Below, piece after piece: positions 23,595 through 32,972 of a stretch of DNA of 64,000 bases; the stretch's first letter is position 1; each line of letters starts with the position of its first letter. Made by a program: the position numbers and the translations under genes. The notes below the pieces were generated by a model. The model was not told the origin of the DNA. It searched no databases and was given only the letters and a program-made list of their open reading frames with translations. This stretch comes from Nilaparvata lugens (taxonomy: Eukaryota; Arthropoda; Insecta; Hemiptera; Delphacidae). Where the stretch lies: contig NC_052507.1 of NCBI RefSeq assembly GCF_014356525.2, positions 42,079,295 to 42,143,294 on the forward strand, read 5' to 3'.

Positions 23595-24419
23595 AGGCCG
23601 TTTACAGAGCTCAACCGACCGTCAGTGCGTATGTACCATCCTGACCGTACGCATCGATGAATCAGTTTCACACATTCAGAGCTCGACCGACCGTCAGTGC
23701 GTATGCACCATCCTGACCATACATCAGTTTTTCTGACTCACAAAATGGACGCCTTTGCAGATTGTTTAATTGCAGCTTATAATCTTCGTAAACGAAAGAT
23801 TAAAAGACGTAGATATCAAGTTCACCCGATGGGCGCCCAAAGAACATTTCAAAGGGAGTTTAGTACCATCATATACATCATTGCTTGGGGTGAAGATACA
23901 TTTTTCAACTACCTCAGAATCCCCATCAGAAATTTTGATGAGTTATTTCGAGCTTATATCACCATTGGGAATACTTGCAGTTACTTTAAGCTACGGATCA
24001 AATAAATGTAGATAATATTAATAATATATGATTTTTTCAATAAAAATTTAGAAATGATTGAAGAAATGTATAGAAAAACTCTGAATTCAATTAATATGAC
24101 ACTATTTATTGAATTCATTCATTATGCTATTCAATTCAATATCAGCTGATTGTCGGGCAGAGGTGTCAGCACATTGGTTATGTTGCGATCGGGCTACTGA
24201 TCAGTACAGCTCTGAAAGATTCTATTTGTTTCAATAGCGCGTCAGTCGACCGATGGAACGGATGCGAACGAGCTTGACCGATGGTATTCGTACGCTGTAT
24301 AAAACGCATGGTCCTGACCGTGCACGTGCGTGCCGTCAGTCCTGTTCTGTACGGATACATGGAATCTCTATGGAAAAGACAAGTGCGACTGACGGTCGGT
24401 CGAGCTCTATAACCGGCCT
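23595..24419 (+). mobile_element. Miniature PIF/Harbinger-type element
   Basis: Inverted ends are AGGCCGTTTACAGAGCTC at 23595 and GAGCTCTATAACCGGCCT at 24419. Inside the left end a ~48-bp block (GAGCTCGACCGACCGTCAGT...) is present twice in tandem; a reversed version (ACTGACGGTCGGTCGAGCTC) lies at the right end. Between them is a piece of Harbinger transposase N-terminus. The rest of the transposase is gone, so the element is an internally deleted, non-autonomous derivative. A clear 3-bp target duplication is not visible. Confidence 0.7.
23745..24005 (+). pseudogene. Harbinger transposase N-terminal fragment
   Basis: From the ATG at 23745 (MDAFADCLIAAYNLRKRKIK) the frame keeps the layout of a HARBI1-like N-terminus: a basic stretch, VHPM, REFSTIIYIIAWGEDTFFNY, LRIPIRNFDELFR. 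The same order is seen in the second fragment at 32509-32787 (WVHPI, NKFFNYFRMSVASFDELF). The DDE nuclease core is absent; the frame stops at 24003-24005. Confidence 0.75.
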
Positions 24420-25550
24420 AAGAGAAATGCCAAACCGTCGACTTGAATCTTAGACCTCACTTCGCTCGGTCAATTATTAACCACAATGAGAGACGATTGT
24501 ACCCAAATTTCTCGGTTAATTTCTAGTAAAGTTGGAATGTTGTGCTCATAATTGAAATTTATTAGTGGAGAGGCCCTCGAACATGCACCTTCTCTACGAA
24601 AGTATCGTGAAGATGTCACTTAGCTAATGTGATAATGAAGCAATTATACGAATTGTTCATGATTTGTATACGAGTTGTTTGAAAACCTGATTACCTTACC
24701 ATTTGGAGCACTCCGTTTCCCCAATCTTCAATATTTTGATGAATTTTACATAATGTATGCTCTGGGGTTTCGAATTTCCTGTTTTAATGAATAGATCTTC
24801 TTTTTCTGTTCTTCTTCTACTTCTCTTTTTTCTTCTTATTTTTCTTCTGCACAGATATTTTTCATGAGAGCTGCTTTGAAGAGTTCAGAAGTGATTACTC
24901 AAAACTATACTCTTAGTCAGGATATGTTATCAGTCAGGATATCCGCCTACTGCCGAGAACTTTACAGAGTGACAATTACAGCAACTTCTACCCAGCTTGG
25001 TTCCTGATTGATGTGTTTTCGACCTTGAATTTCTGTATTTCAGCAGTAAACATAATCCAAGTGATTTCATTGAACTGTTGAAGAACAAGGTTGTTTGACA
25101 TTTTTGTTCAACCATGTTATTTCCAGGATTTTTTACACATTAAAACGCTTCCAGTGTTTCTGTTTTTGATCTCATTTGATGGATAAGAGGTGTTGATTAT
25201 CTGAGTTCGGGGGAGAGAAAAATCATAGTCCTCCTTTGCCATGTCCTGTCTTTTAAATGTTACAATAACTATGCAGTGATCGAGACATCGAGTGTAATTC
25301 TTGAATATGAATTAGCTTTCTAGCTCAGACACCTCTCACCTCTCCTGCCTATCAGATGACTTTGTATAAAGTATTTAAGCAACTTGTATTCAGCTTCTTT
25401 TCTCATGATTCTTCCTAGATACTCCATTTTCTAACAGAGAACATCATCTCAGTATCGACAAGAGTATTACACTAAAGTTGAAGTTATTGTGATTTCATTG
25501 ATTATTGCACAGCAGATAAAGTGATTAGGATGAGTGTTGGGTTGGCTGAC
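24420..25550. other. Unannotated sequence, probably intron of the zinc-finger gene
   Basis: No repeat or ORF of note apart from CT-rich TTCTTCTACTTCTCTTTTTT at 24810-24850. It lies just downstream (minus sense) of the zinc-finger exon. Confidence 0.35.
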
Positions 25551-25881
25551 CTTGGACGAGCCCGAACTACTGGACGGCGAATTGCTGGGCTCGGAGGCGA
25601 GCAGCCGCTGCAGCTGACTGGTGGGGGCGGCTGGCTTGGAGGCGGAGGTGGTGGTGGTGGAGGTCGCCGTGCTGGAGGCGGCAGTGGTGGTGGGAGGCGG
25701 CGCGTACTGGATGCAGGACGACCCCGGCACCGGGGAGGCGGGAGAGGTGGTGGAGGCGGCGGTCGAGTGGTGATTCTCGGTGTGGCGTCGCAGCGAGCGG
25801 GCGTCGCAGTACGACTTGCCGCAACCTTCCGCTTTGCACTCGTACGGCTTCTTGTTGCGGTGCGTTAGCATGTGCCCATTT
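25551..25881 (-). CDS. C2H2 zinc-finger protein, downstream exon (host gene)
   Basis: Minus-strand exon with an AG acceptor just outside 25881 and a GT donor at 25550-25549 (AAG|GTCAGC). It opens with the second half of a finger (NGHMLTHRNKKPYEC: two His ligands and the H-linker). A full finger C-x4-C...H-x3-H follows (CKAEGCGKSYCDARSLRRHTENHH region), then a Ser/Thr/Ala/Pro-rich low-complexity tail. Its GC content is far above the neighbourhood. The first base completes a Leu codon begun in the exon at 59714-59832. Frames continue to a stop at 25467 if the donor is not used. A DNA-binding regulator in the nucleus is likely; the ortholog was not identified. Confidence 0.8.
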
Positions 25882-26029
25882 CTGAAAGCATCATTCAATA
25901 TCATTTTTATCTCCGCATTCCAGTCATCATTCATTCATTCAAATTATTCATAATATTGCATAAAAACTGCTATAAACGATCATTAAGAGATCAACTATAG
26001 GTGTCATGAAGAAAACATGAAGACATCTA

Positions 26030-26260
26030 TAGATGTTATTATTATTAAACGAAAATCCAAATTGAATGCTGTTATTCACCCCGAAGACTTCTGCTTCTGC
26101 AAATGTTGACAACAGAGTAAACAGCTAGATGGAAATTCGATGAGCGCTACTATTCAAATATTATTTGTCAGCCCGGGAATCGAAACCAGTACCTCCTAAT
26201 TGCCGGTCAGGAATGCTTACCCTTACATCAACCTGACAATCTCTGGATAGCAGCGCTTAT
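26030..26260 (-). mobile_element. tRNA-derived SINE
   Basis: On the minus strand a tRNA-like head contains an A-box-like segment (GTTGATGTAAGGGTAAGC, about 26214-26232) and a near-consensus B box (GGTTTCGATTCCCGGG, about 26172-26187), about 40 bases apart, as in a Pol III internal promoter. The body contains GTTTACTCTGTTGTCAACAT and CTTCGGGGTGAATAACAGCA. It ends in a TAATAATAATAA-type tail near 26035. The body recurs twice nearby. Confidence 0.65.
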
Positions 26261-26419
26261 TTTATACGAAGCCATAGGTCCAGCCAGTCTACAGATGGAA
26301 ATTACTGAGATAATGCAATTATTCAATGCTGATGAATTTATTATTATTATATTGAAGCTGCAAAAGACAAAAAATTACGAAAAATTCTCAGCCAATACGG
26401 CTGATTGTCTCGGAAAACA
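26261..26419. other. Spacer between SINE copies
   Basis: AT-rich; TTATTATTATATTG at 26339 could be a neighbouring SINE tail. Nothing else seen. Confidence 0.3.
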
Positions 26420-26515
26420 CGAAAATCCAAATTAAATGCTGTTATTCACCCCAGCTGTTAAGTCACAAGACTTCTGCTACTGAAAATATTGACAACAGGG
26501 TAAACAGCTAGATTT
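26420..26515 (-). repeat. SINE body, partial copy 2
   Basis: CGAAAATCCAAATTAAATGC, ACTTCTGCTACTGAAAATAT and CAACAGGGTAAACAGCTAGA repeat the body of the SINE at 26030-26165, with a 15-base insertion (CAGCTGTTAAGTCACA region). The tRNA-like head is missing. Confidence 0.6.
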
Positions 26516-26735
26516 CAATTTTCAATTTCAATTCAATTTATTTGCCATATATACAAGATTTTTACAATTACAAATTCACATAATAATTGGGTACATCATA
26601 CAGAAATTCAGAATATACTCTATTCTAGAAATAATAAAAATAAATTACATATAACATAACTGAAATCCCAGTTGTACTCATTTTACCGGCAGTAATTTCT
26701 TATTTTTTCTTCTTGATTGAAACACAAAAAAAGAT
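26516..26735. repeat. Possible minus-strand LINE/SINE tail
   Basis: TCAATTTCAATTTCAATTCA followed by ATTTATTTGCCATATATACA is similar in type to the TTTATTTATTTG tract at 13655. It is probably the 3' end of a reverse-oriented retroelement. Low certainty. Confidence 0.3.
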
Positions 26736-26795
26736 GGATTGCTGTTGTCAATATTTGCAGTAGCAGAAATCTTCGGGGTGAATTACAGCATTATT
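26736..26795 (+). repeat. SINE body, partial copy 3 (inverted)
   Basis: CTGTTGTCAATATTTGCAGT and AATCTTCGGGGTGAATTACA match the SINE body in the opposite orientation to the other two copies. Confidence 0.55.
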
Positions 26796-28000
26796 TCTAT
26801 TCACCATAATTATGAATCACCCTGTATAGACAAAATTCAAAGTTTTTCATTCTATGCTAGAGAGAAACATGCCTATTGAAATGATTCGAATGAACTGCAT
26901 CCACTTGTGAGTATCGTTACTTAATAATTGCAGGGGAAACGTGTAGCTAGGGTTCAGAGAAAGCAGTGAAATGTAAGGTAGAAAAAGCAGTGTGAAACGG
27001 AGTGAGTAAAAAAGGGGAGGAACGAAAATTAAGAGGGAAGCAGATTATTAAACTAGAAAATTTAATTATAAGATTTTTGTCTCTTCATTAAGTGGGCGCG
27101 GAGAATAGCTCATCATGAGAGGTCGATAGAGCTTTCTCCAGAAATGGCTGTATAACGAGAGAGTGGTTAAGAAAAAATAGCTCAGACATAATTAAGTGGA
27201 AGTTGCTAGGTACTCGTAATATTACAGTGTTTTGATTCTCCAGTTAATAAGCTCTCTCGTGTATTAGTTTCCTGGATTTCTCATCATGCTTCGGAAAAAT
27301 ATTAGAACAGATTTTTGTCAACTTCGGGAATTGGAATTTGAGAACTCTCAAGAAACCTTAGAATAGTTGAATATCACTTCTCATGATTGACGACGTTAGG
27401 ACATAGAATAGAATGCTTTTTTTATTTGTTCACGTGGCGAAGTTTGGGCAGTAATGTTCACTCTACCACTTAACCACGTCTTTAGTAGAAAATACAAAAT
27501 ACATTTCATGGCCAAGTTGATAATGATCATTTGAAATTCTAATACTGTTGATAACAGATAATCTCATTGTTGGATGAAGTTTTCTGTTCCTCTCATATTA
27601 TCACCTTATTATTGTACTTTGAGAGGTTTAGAGAAATGACGCCAACTGCGTTCTTGACTTTTTATTTATTTTTTTGGGAATATGTGCGCCATTGGACTTG
27701 GTGGGGGGGGGGGCATCCCTTACTAATAAACCTGATTTTTGCTACAAGTCTCCTTTCTTGTTACAAAAGTAAAAGGAACTTGGCCTATTGTGTTTTCAAC
27801 AATCTCTATTTCCAGGAATAGTACATTCAAGTCACAAGTAAGTTTAGTCACAATAATAAATATGTAATGAAGATAATATTTTTCTACTGCCAATTGGTCT
27901 GCCCAGTTTATTAAATTCCGGCTCAATTATAGCACATCGAGTGATTGATGAGACAGAATTCAGGGATAGTTTAGGGAGACTGTTTCAAGAGGTTTCCCAG
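26796..28000. other. Unannotated sequence
   Basis: Purine-rich at 26930-27060, a G run at 27702-27713, and two small opposite-strand ORFs near 27567-27926 without motifs. Nothing recognised. Confidence 0.3.
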
Positions 28001-30110
28001 TAGTCCAGGCAACGAATGCTCAAAATAAGGTATAGAGGGAAAAGATAGGAACACAATTTTTGATCCCGCAGCTCTCTTAAGGATACTCAGGGAGTAAACA
28101 TATCAAAAGTCCTCACCCCTACCCACTGTGCCAAGGGGGTGGGGGTGGTTTGAAAGTACCATATTTTGGCTTCTTGCATATATCTCGAACAATATGCGTC
28201 TTTCGGAAATTTTTGTCGAATACAAAGTTAAAGCTTACAAATTAGCCTACAAGTTTAATATGTAGCATTTTTCCATATCTGTCATAGTTTTGTAGATATG
28301 AGCTCTTGAACGTGTCACAATTTGAAGAGAAACCCTTCCGTCTCAGATTTTTCCATCTTTTTGGCCTTACAACTTTCTAACGATTGATTGAAAAAAATCC
28401 GTGCTAATCATAAGCTCATAGAGCATCATATTCTCTTATATTTGATGTATAATATCATTATATTACGCATCTCCCTACGATTGTTGAAGCCGTTATAGAG
28501 TTGAGTGTAAAACTCAACTATTGACTTCGCAGATTATTATTATTATTATTGTCATTTGTTACGTGAAGTCACAAATCTGAGCAGAGCTCAAGTGGCATGT
28601 AACATGTCATGAACATTTTCTATGCAAAGTGTATGCATCTGTATCACCTCAAAGTGTGAAGGCACTATAACATTCCTCAATTGTATAGGGACACGCTTCC
28701 ACAAGTACATTAGTAATTGAAGACAAGAAAAAAGCCTATGACTACCACAAAACCTCATTCTCTCAGGTAGACAATTGAAGAGCTTGAGTCCCGAATAATA
28801 AGTTCCTTTTTCCAAAAGTGTCAGTCTGTGAGCGGGGTACTGACATACAGCTGAACTCTTTGCTCGTGTGCTATAGCCATGGCAAACTACATTTCCTTCA
28901 AATCTCTCTGAATTTCTGAAGACAAAATTTACAGTCTCAAGAAAGTGCAGTGCTGGGACCGTGAGAAACCTGTATTTTCTAAAAATGGGCCTACATGAAT
29001 TGGATGGCCGCAAGCCCTCGAAAACACGAAAAGCTTTCTTTCGCATCTCGAATACTGTATATAGGTTATTTTTACTATTCCCCCAAAAGAAGATGCTGTA
29101 GCGTATTAGGGCTAAAAATATCCATGATACACCTTCTGAGCTGTCTTTATAGTGGATGCAGTCCTCACAGTTCTCAGCGCAAAAAGTGCATGATAGAGCT
29201 GTTTTATAAGTGTTTATCCCATTTCATATTTTATTGCAATTCCACTCCAAGAAAACTAGTCACTTCAACAGACAAGCACTCCCTCCCATTTGAAGCATTC
29301 AGGTTTGAAGGTTCAGCATGATGTCCCGTCACGGCAAACCTGACATAGTTGGATTTAGTCATATTCAACTTTAATGTATTATGACCAAACCAATTATTGT
29401 TGAGTTTATGCATAGCCGTTTCAGCCCTAATCATAACATCGCTAACATCCTTACCAGTAACCAGAATCGTTGTATCGTCGGCATATAGAATGAGCTTGCC
29501 ATCTACATTATTTGGCAGGTCGTTTATAAATAAATTGAAAAGAGTCGGTCCAAGCACAGAGCCCTGTGGCACACCTTACTCTTTCCCATGCTAAAAATAC
29601 CAGTGAATTCTCATCACTCAATTTAAGTGACTGATATCTATTTTCTAAATATAACACGAAAAATTTCCCTGCACTACCAACAAATCCATAGAACCCAAGG
29701 TCATTCAACAACAGCTCATGGTCTACCATATCAAACGCCCTGAATAAATCGCAGAAAAGCCCTAAAGCCTTCCTCGATCCATCCAGAGCATCCAACACAT
29801 CTGATACAACTTCAAATATAGCAGACTTGGTTGACAATCCCCTCCTAAATCCAAATTGTTTGTTATGAAAAATGTTATTCTCATCTAAGTGAACCATCAT
29901 CTGCTCAAACACAATCTTCTGATTTGTTTGGACTACTTAGAAGGTAAACATATCAAAAGTCCTCATTCCTACCCCTTGTGCTTAAGGGATGAGGGTGGTT
30001 TAAAAGTTGCGTTTTTCCACTTGTGGCTTACACGCATGTATCTTGGAAACAATGCATTTCAAACACATTCCCCACTGACCACCTATGAAAGGGGTATAAG
30101 GATTTGTCAA
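28001..30110 (+). repeat. Dispersed repeat family B, copy 2, split by a LINE insertion
   Basis: Starts TAGTCCAGGCAACGAATG at 28001 and follows copy 1 (19464-20215) through AGGAACACAATTTTTGATCC and CATATCAAAAGTCCTCACCC to about 28532. The matching second half (CATATCAAAAGTCCTCATTC, then GCTTAAGGGATGAGGG) resumes at about 29926. Everything between is a minus-strand LINE. About 100 bases of the repeat are missing at the junction. Confidence 0.7.
28533..29925 (-). mobile_element. Jockey/CR1-type LINE, 5' truncated and broken
   Basis: Minus-strand frames give RT pieces: HNKQFGFRRGLSTKSAI, then FCDLFRAFDMVDHELLL (catalytic Asp of motif A), then MPQGSVLGPTLFNLFINDLP (motif B), and LYADDTTILVTG (catalytic YADD). 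A C-terminal region follows (FLTVPALHFLETVNFVF, LTLEKGTYYSGLKLFNCLP-like). At least two frame changes and several stops break it. The 3' end carries a TAA-type tail (28533-28550), and the 5' end is cut at about 29925. It was inserted into family B. Confidence 0.85.
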
Positions 30111-30117
30111 TTATAAT

Positions 30118-30290
30118 CTAAGTCGTCAATCTTTGCATTCCATAATGCAAAAAGAATTCCTCACTGGAATAAGGACAAACCTGCAACAACTCCCTCACCT
30201 TAATTCTGAACTTTTCACCTGTAAGAGCCTTTACGCGTGTTGGCAATGAATTATAAAACCAAATTCCTGCACTCTTTACCCCCTCTCATA
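30118..30290 (-). pseudogene. LINE ORF2 C-terminal tail, another copy
   Basis: Read on the minus strand from 30286 to the stop at 30118-30120: EGVKSAGIWFYNSLPTRVKA, LTGEKFRIKVRELL, SSEEFFLHYGMQRLTT. This is the usual end of Jockey/CR1-like RT proteins (the xNxLP motif, then a basic helix). The frame is uninterrupted but has no Met. It is joined at about 30290 to plus-strand gypsy sequence, so it was truncated by rearrangement or by that insertion. Confidence 0.65.
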
Positions 30291-31762
30291 CATATGAAAA
30301 CTCTATTTGGAGAAAATGAGAAAATTCCAGTAATGGCTTCATCCAGACTGATGAGATGGGTTGTTATTTTATCAGCATATAATTATCAAATTGTACATAA
30401 GAAAGGAGTTTTGATTCCTCATACTGATGTATTTTCACATTTACCGTCAGCTTGTAGTGTAGAAGAGCATGAAGTTTGTTTCATTTATTTATCAACGCCG
30501 TTAATAGATGTAGATGAAGTGTATGAACACACTTGCAAAGACGAGTTGTTGAGTAAGGTTATTGAATATGTAACAAATGGTTTTCCACATACCATTGATG
30601 CTAATATGGAAGTTTTTGAGAGTAATCAATGTTCATTATCTGTGGTAAATAAATGTCTCTATTTTGGAGATTGCATTGTCGTACCAAGAAGTTTGAGAAA
30701 AAAAGTATTAGGGGTAATTCATTCCAGTCATGCCAGTGTGGTACGATCCAAATTATTGGCTCGCTCATATGTATGGTGGCCAGGTCTAGATGATGATATT
30801 TATCATACAGTTCAGTCTTGCAAAATTTGTCAGTCAACTTGAAACAGGTCGAACAATCAATACCGTCAACCTTGGCCGTCTGCCAAGAGTCCATGGGAAA
30901 GAGTACACATTGATTTATTTGATTTTCAAACTAATAAGTACTTGATATGTTGTGATTCCTATTCTAAATGGATAGAATGTTTTCTTTTGAAAGACAGAAG
31001 TGATTTCCGCTCGGTATTGTCAAAATTAGCTGAAATGTTTTCTAGATTTTCATTTCCACGTACTTTGGTCTGTGATAATGGGTCACCTTTTAGTTCAAAT
31101 GAAATGAAAGATTTTTGTCAACGGAAGGGAATTAAATTGATTTATTCACCTCCATATTCACCGCAATCAAATGGTCTGGCAGAGCATAGTGTGCAAACCT
31201 TCAAAATTCTATTGTCCAAGTTTAATCTGGACAAGATTAAAAAGAAAATGCAAATAAGCCCACATGATTTGCTGTTTGATTGTTTATTTGTGTATAGAAG
31301 TACTTCTATTACGGGTAAACCTTCTTCTTACCTTCCTTCCTTCCTTACCTTACCTTCTTCTGTTACGGGTAAATCACCAATGTCTGTCATATTGAATTTT
31401 AAAACAAAAGTACCACTGACAAATTTGGAAAAGAATGTTACTTTCAAAGATGATTTGGTCGAAAGTCGGAGTATTGAAAATCAGAATATTAAAAATAATA
31501 TGTTCAAGAAACCGGTCCCAAAATATCATAGAGATCAAATTGTATGGATTAATTGTAATAAGGAAAATGATAGTTATGGTGTCAAGTATGAACTAGGTAG
31601 AGTTGTTGAGAGGATAAGTAATTTTGTGTATTTGGTCAAGCTAGCTAATAATGTAGTTTTCAAAGTCCATGTCAATCAACTCAGGGAGTTTTATGAGAAT
31701 GCTAAGTTGAGCAAAGCATTAGCGGCAACAGTGCCAAGTATTGATCTTGAAACGGGTGTAAG
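30291..31762 (+). pseudogene. gypsy pol: RNase H end and integrase, one in-frame stop
   Basis: SSRLMRWVVILSAYNYQIVH and LIPHTDVFSHLP are the end of RNase H. An HHCC zinc finger follows (HSSHASVVRSKLL... CKICQST). TGA at 30840-30842 is the only stop. The same frame gives HIDLFDF, VCDNGSPFSS and SNGLAEHSVQ, the D-D-E residues of the integrase core, then YHRDQIVWINC and a VVERISNFVYLVKL C-terminal domain. A low-complexity insert is present at 31309-31375. The frame leaves gypsy homology at about 31762, where the inserted repeat begins. Confidence 0.85.
31309..31375 (+). repeat. In-frame CTTCC-type low-complexity insert in integrase
   Basis: CTTACCTTCCTTCCTTCCTT with flanking copies of TTCTGTTACGGGTAAA/ATTACGGGTAAACC. 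The protein reads TGKPSSYL...SSVTGKSP, so the TGK(S/P) motif is duplicated around the repeat. Its length keeps the frame open. Confidence 0.75.
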
Positions 31763-32034
31763 TGCAGGGACACACAATCCGGCGACATCGCCATCCGGCG
31801 TTTTCGCCGTCCGAAGCTTCGCCATCCGGTTGCAAGAAGTACACAGGAAGGCATGGGGCAGAACACACGACGAAAACGCCGGCCCGGCGAGAAATTGACC
31901 CGGCGATATCGCCGGGTATTCTCTACTTCGCCGTCCGGTTTTGCTGCCGGAAAGCAGTAGCAGGGCATTGTACTATATGGAGATGAACACACGACATGGC
32001 CAAAACGCCGGACGGCGCTGTCCCCACCCATGCA
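31762..32034. repeat. CCGGCG-rich inverted repeat (Harbinger terminus or separate MITE)
   Basis: Starts GTGCAGGGACACACAATCCG directly after TAA (31759-31761), a plausible Harbinger target triplet. GCCATCCGGCGTTTTCGCC near 31790 returns inverted as GGCCAAAACGCCGGACGGC near 32000, and TGTCCCCACCCATGCA closes the unit at about 32029. In between are many CGCC/GGCG motifs. It is strikingly GC-rich in this AT-rich region. Confidence 0.55.
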
Positions 32035-32040
32035 ACTTCT

Positions 32041-32259
32041 TTATTTATTAACATTTGTAAAGTTACAAATGGGTAGAGTGAGGTTACAAGGGTAGGTTAC
32101 AAGGGTAGGGTTGTAAGGGTAGCTGCTACGATATTTTTCTCCTGCAGGGTTTGCAACACTGATTCAACCCTGATTCAACTGGTTGTGTTGCCCTTTTTTC
32201 GTTCAGTGTCAAGTATAATATTGTTGTTACTGTCTAGTTTCCAATTTTTTGTTCCTGTC
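32041..32259 (+). promoter_or_regulatory. Upstream region of the MADF exon
   Basis: Contains three repeats of GGTTACAAGGGTAG (32082-32125). No TATA box could be assigned with confidence. It may hold the promoter of the MADF-domain gene of the Harbinger-like element; inference only. Confidence 0.25.
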
Positions 32260-32446
32260 ATGTGTGCTGACAACGTAGACATGGACCCACTCATCAGCCT
32301 TGTTGCTGAAAAGCCTGGAATCTGGGACCGATCTTTAGAAATATACAAAGACGAAAACAAAACCAGAGATAGCTGGCGGCAAATTTATTCTGTTCTGAAT
32401 CCTGACTTTGAGGAATTGGAAGAAAGCGAAAGGAAAAACTATGGTA
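32260..32446 (+). pseudogene. MADF-domain protein, first exon only
   Basis: ATG at 32260, or more likely 32281, opens a MADF/SANT-like N-terminus: DPLISLVAEKPGIWDRSLEI, then SWRQIYSVLNPDFEELEE. These are the Trp and aromatic positions of the Adf-1-type MADF domain, which binds DNA. Directly after GGAAAAACTATG comes GTAAGT, a strong splice donor, so the exon ends near 32446; no acceptor or next exon is present. PIF/Harbinger elements usually carry such a companion DNA-binding protein with the transposase, and a transposase fragment faces it 60 bases away. Confidence 0.65.
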
Positions 32447-32508
32447 AGTTTAATTATATTAAGGGAAAAAGTGGGGGGCTTGAGACATTTTTCATTATTC
32501 ATGTATAA

Positions 32509-32787
32509 TTAAATAATACAATTCCTCATTACGGTATCCTGTCGCTGAATTTCACCTTTTATTTTGAAAAAAAGTTCATCAAATGATGCTACAGACATCC
32601 TGAAGTAATTAAAAAACTTGTTCTGGTCATCCCTGAGCAGCAGAAATAGAGTATAAAATGCACCATGGAACAGTCTTTTTTCTACTATTGGATGAACCCA
32701 GATGTTTCTGTTTCTGGTGTGCTTCTTCTTTCTCCTGTGGTGGAGCAGAGATATCGCAGCCAATTTCTTCCATCTTGACAGTGTCAT
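32509..32787 (-). pseudogene. PIF/Harbinger transposase N-terminus, truncated
   Basis: Minus strand, true ATG at 32785-32787 (MTLSRWKKLAAISLLHHRRK). The family layout is clear: basic stretch, NIWVHPIVEKRLFHGAFYTL, then NKFFNYFRMSVASFDELFFK. The stop at 32509-32511 comes long before the DDE nuclease core. It converges on the MADF exon, and both genes lose their 3' parts in the 60 bases between them. This looks like an internal deletion that kept both N-termini. Confidence 0.75.
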
Positions 32788-32833
32788 TTCTGAACAGTGA
32801 CTGTCCTACAGGAAGGAAATATTCATCCCCAAC

Positions 32834-32852
32834 AATAATAATAATAATAATA
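32834..32852. repeat. (TAA)n at the 5' edge of the Dong-like element
   Basis: AACAATAATAATAATAATAA directly precedes the element's first unique bases. It matches the (TAA)n at the element's 3' end, as expected if TAA repeat is the insertion target. Confidence 0.85.
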
Positions 32853-32912
32853 CTGTCTGGGGTGTGGCAATCCCCCGGGGTAACCTAGCAAGTAGTTGAT
32901 GTAGACTGGCTG

Positions 32913-32931
32913 GCAACTAACACCGTTGCGT
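32913..32931 (+). ncRNA. Stable hairpin in the 5' region of the Dong-like element
   Basis: GCAAC-TAACACC-GTTGC forms a five-pair stem with a seven-base loop. It lies about 60 bases after the TAA repeat. GGGG...CCCC pairing is possible just upstream (32859-32875). HDV-like ribozymes are known at the 5' ends of several R2/R4-type elements; whether this is one was not established. Confidence 0.3.
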
Positions 32932-32972
32932 CCCAGGTAGTAGGGTGTTCAGAGGATATTGAGAATACCTGA

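Noticed and set aside
25521..25868. 115-codon Gly/Arg-rich plus-strand ORF
   Set aside because: Antisense shadow of the GC-rich zinc-finger exon.
26172..26232. A genuine tRNA gene
   Set aside because: A- and B-box-like segments are present, but no cloverleaf could be formed and the body is repeated nearby, so it is a SINE head.
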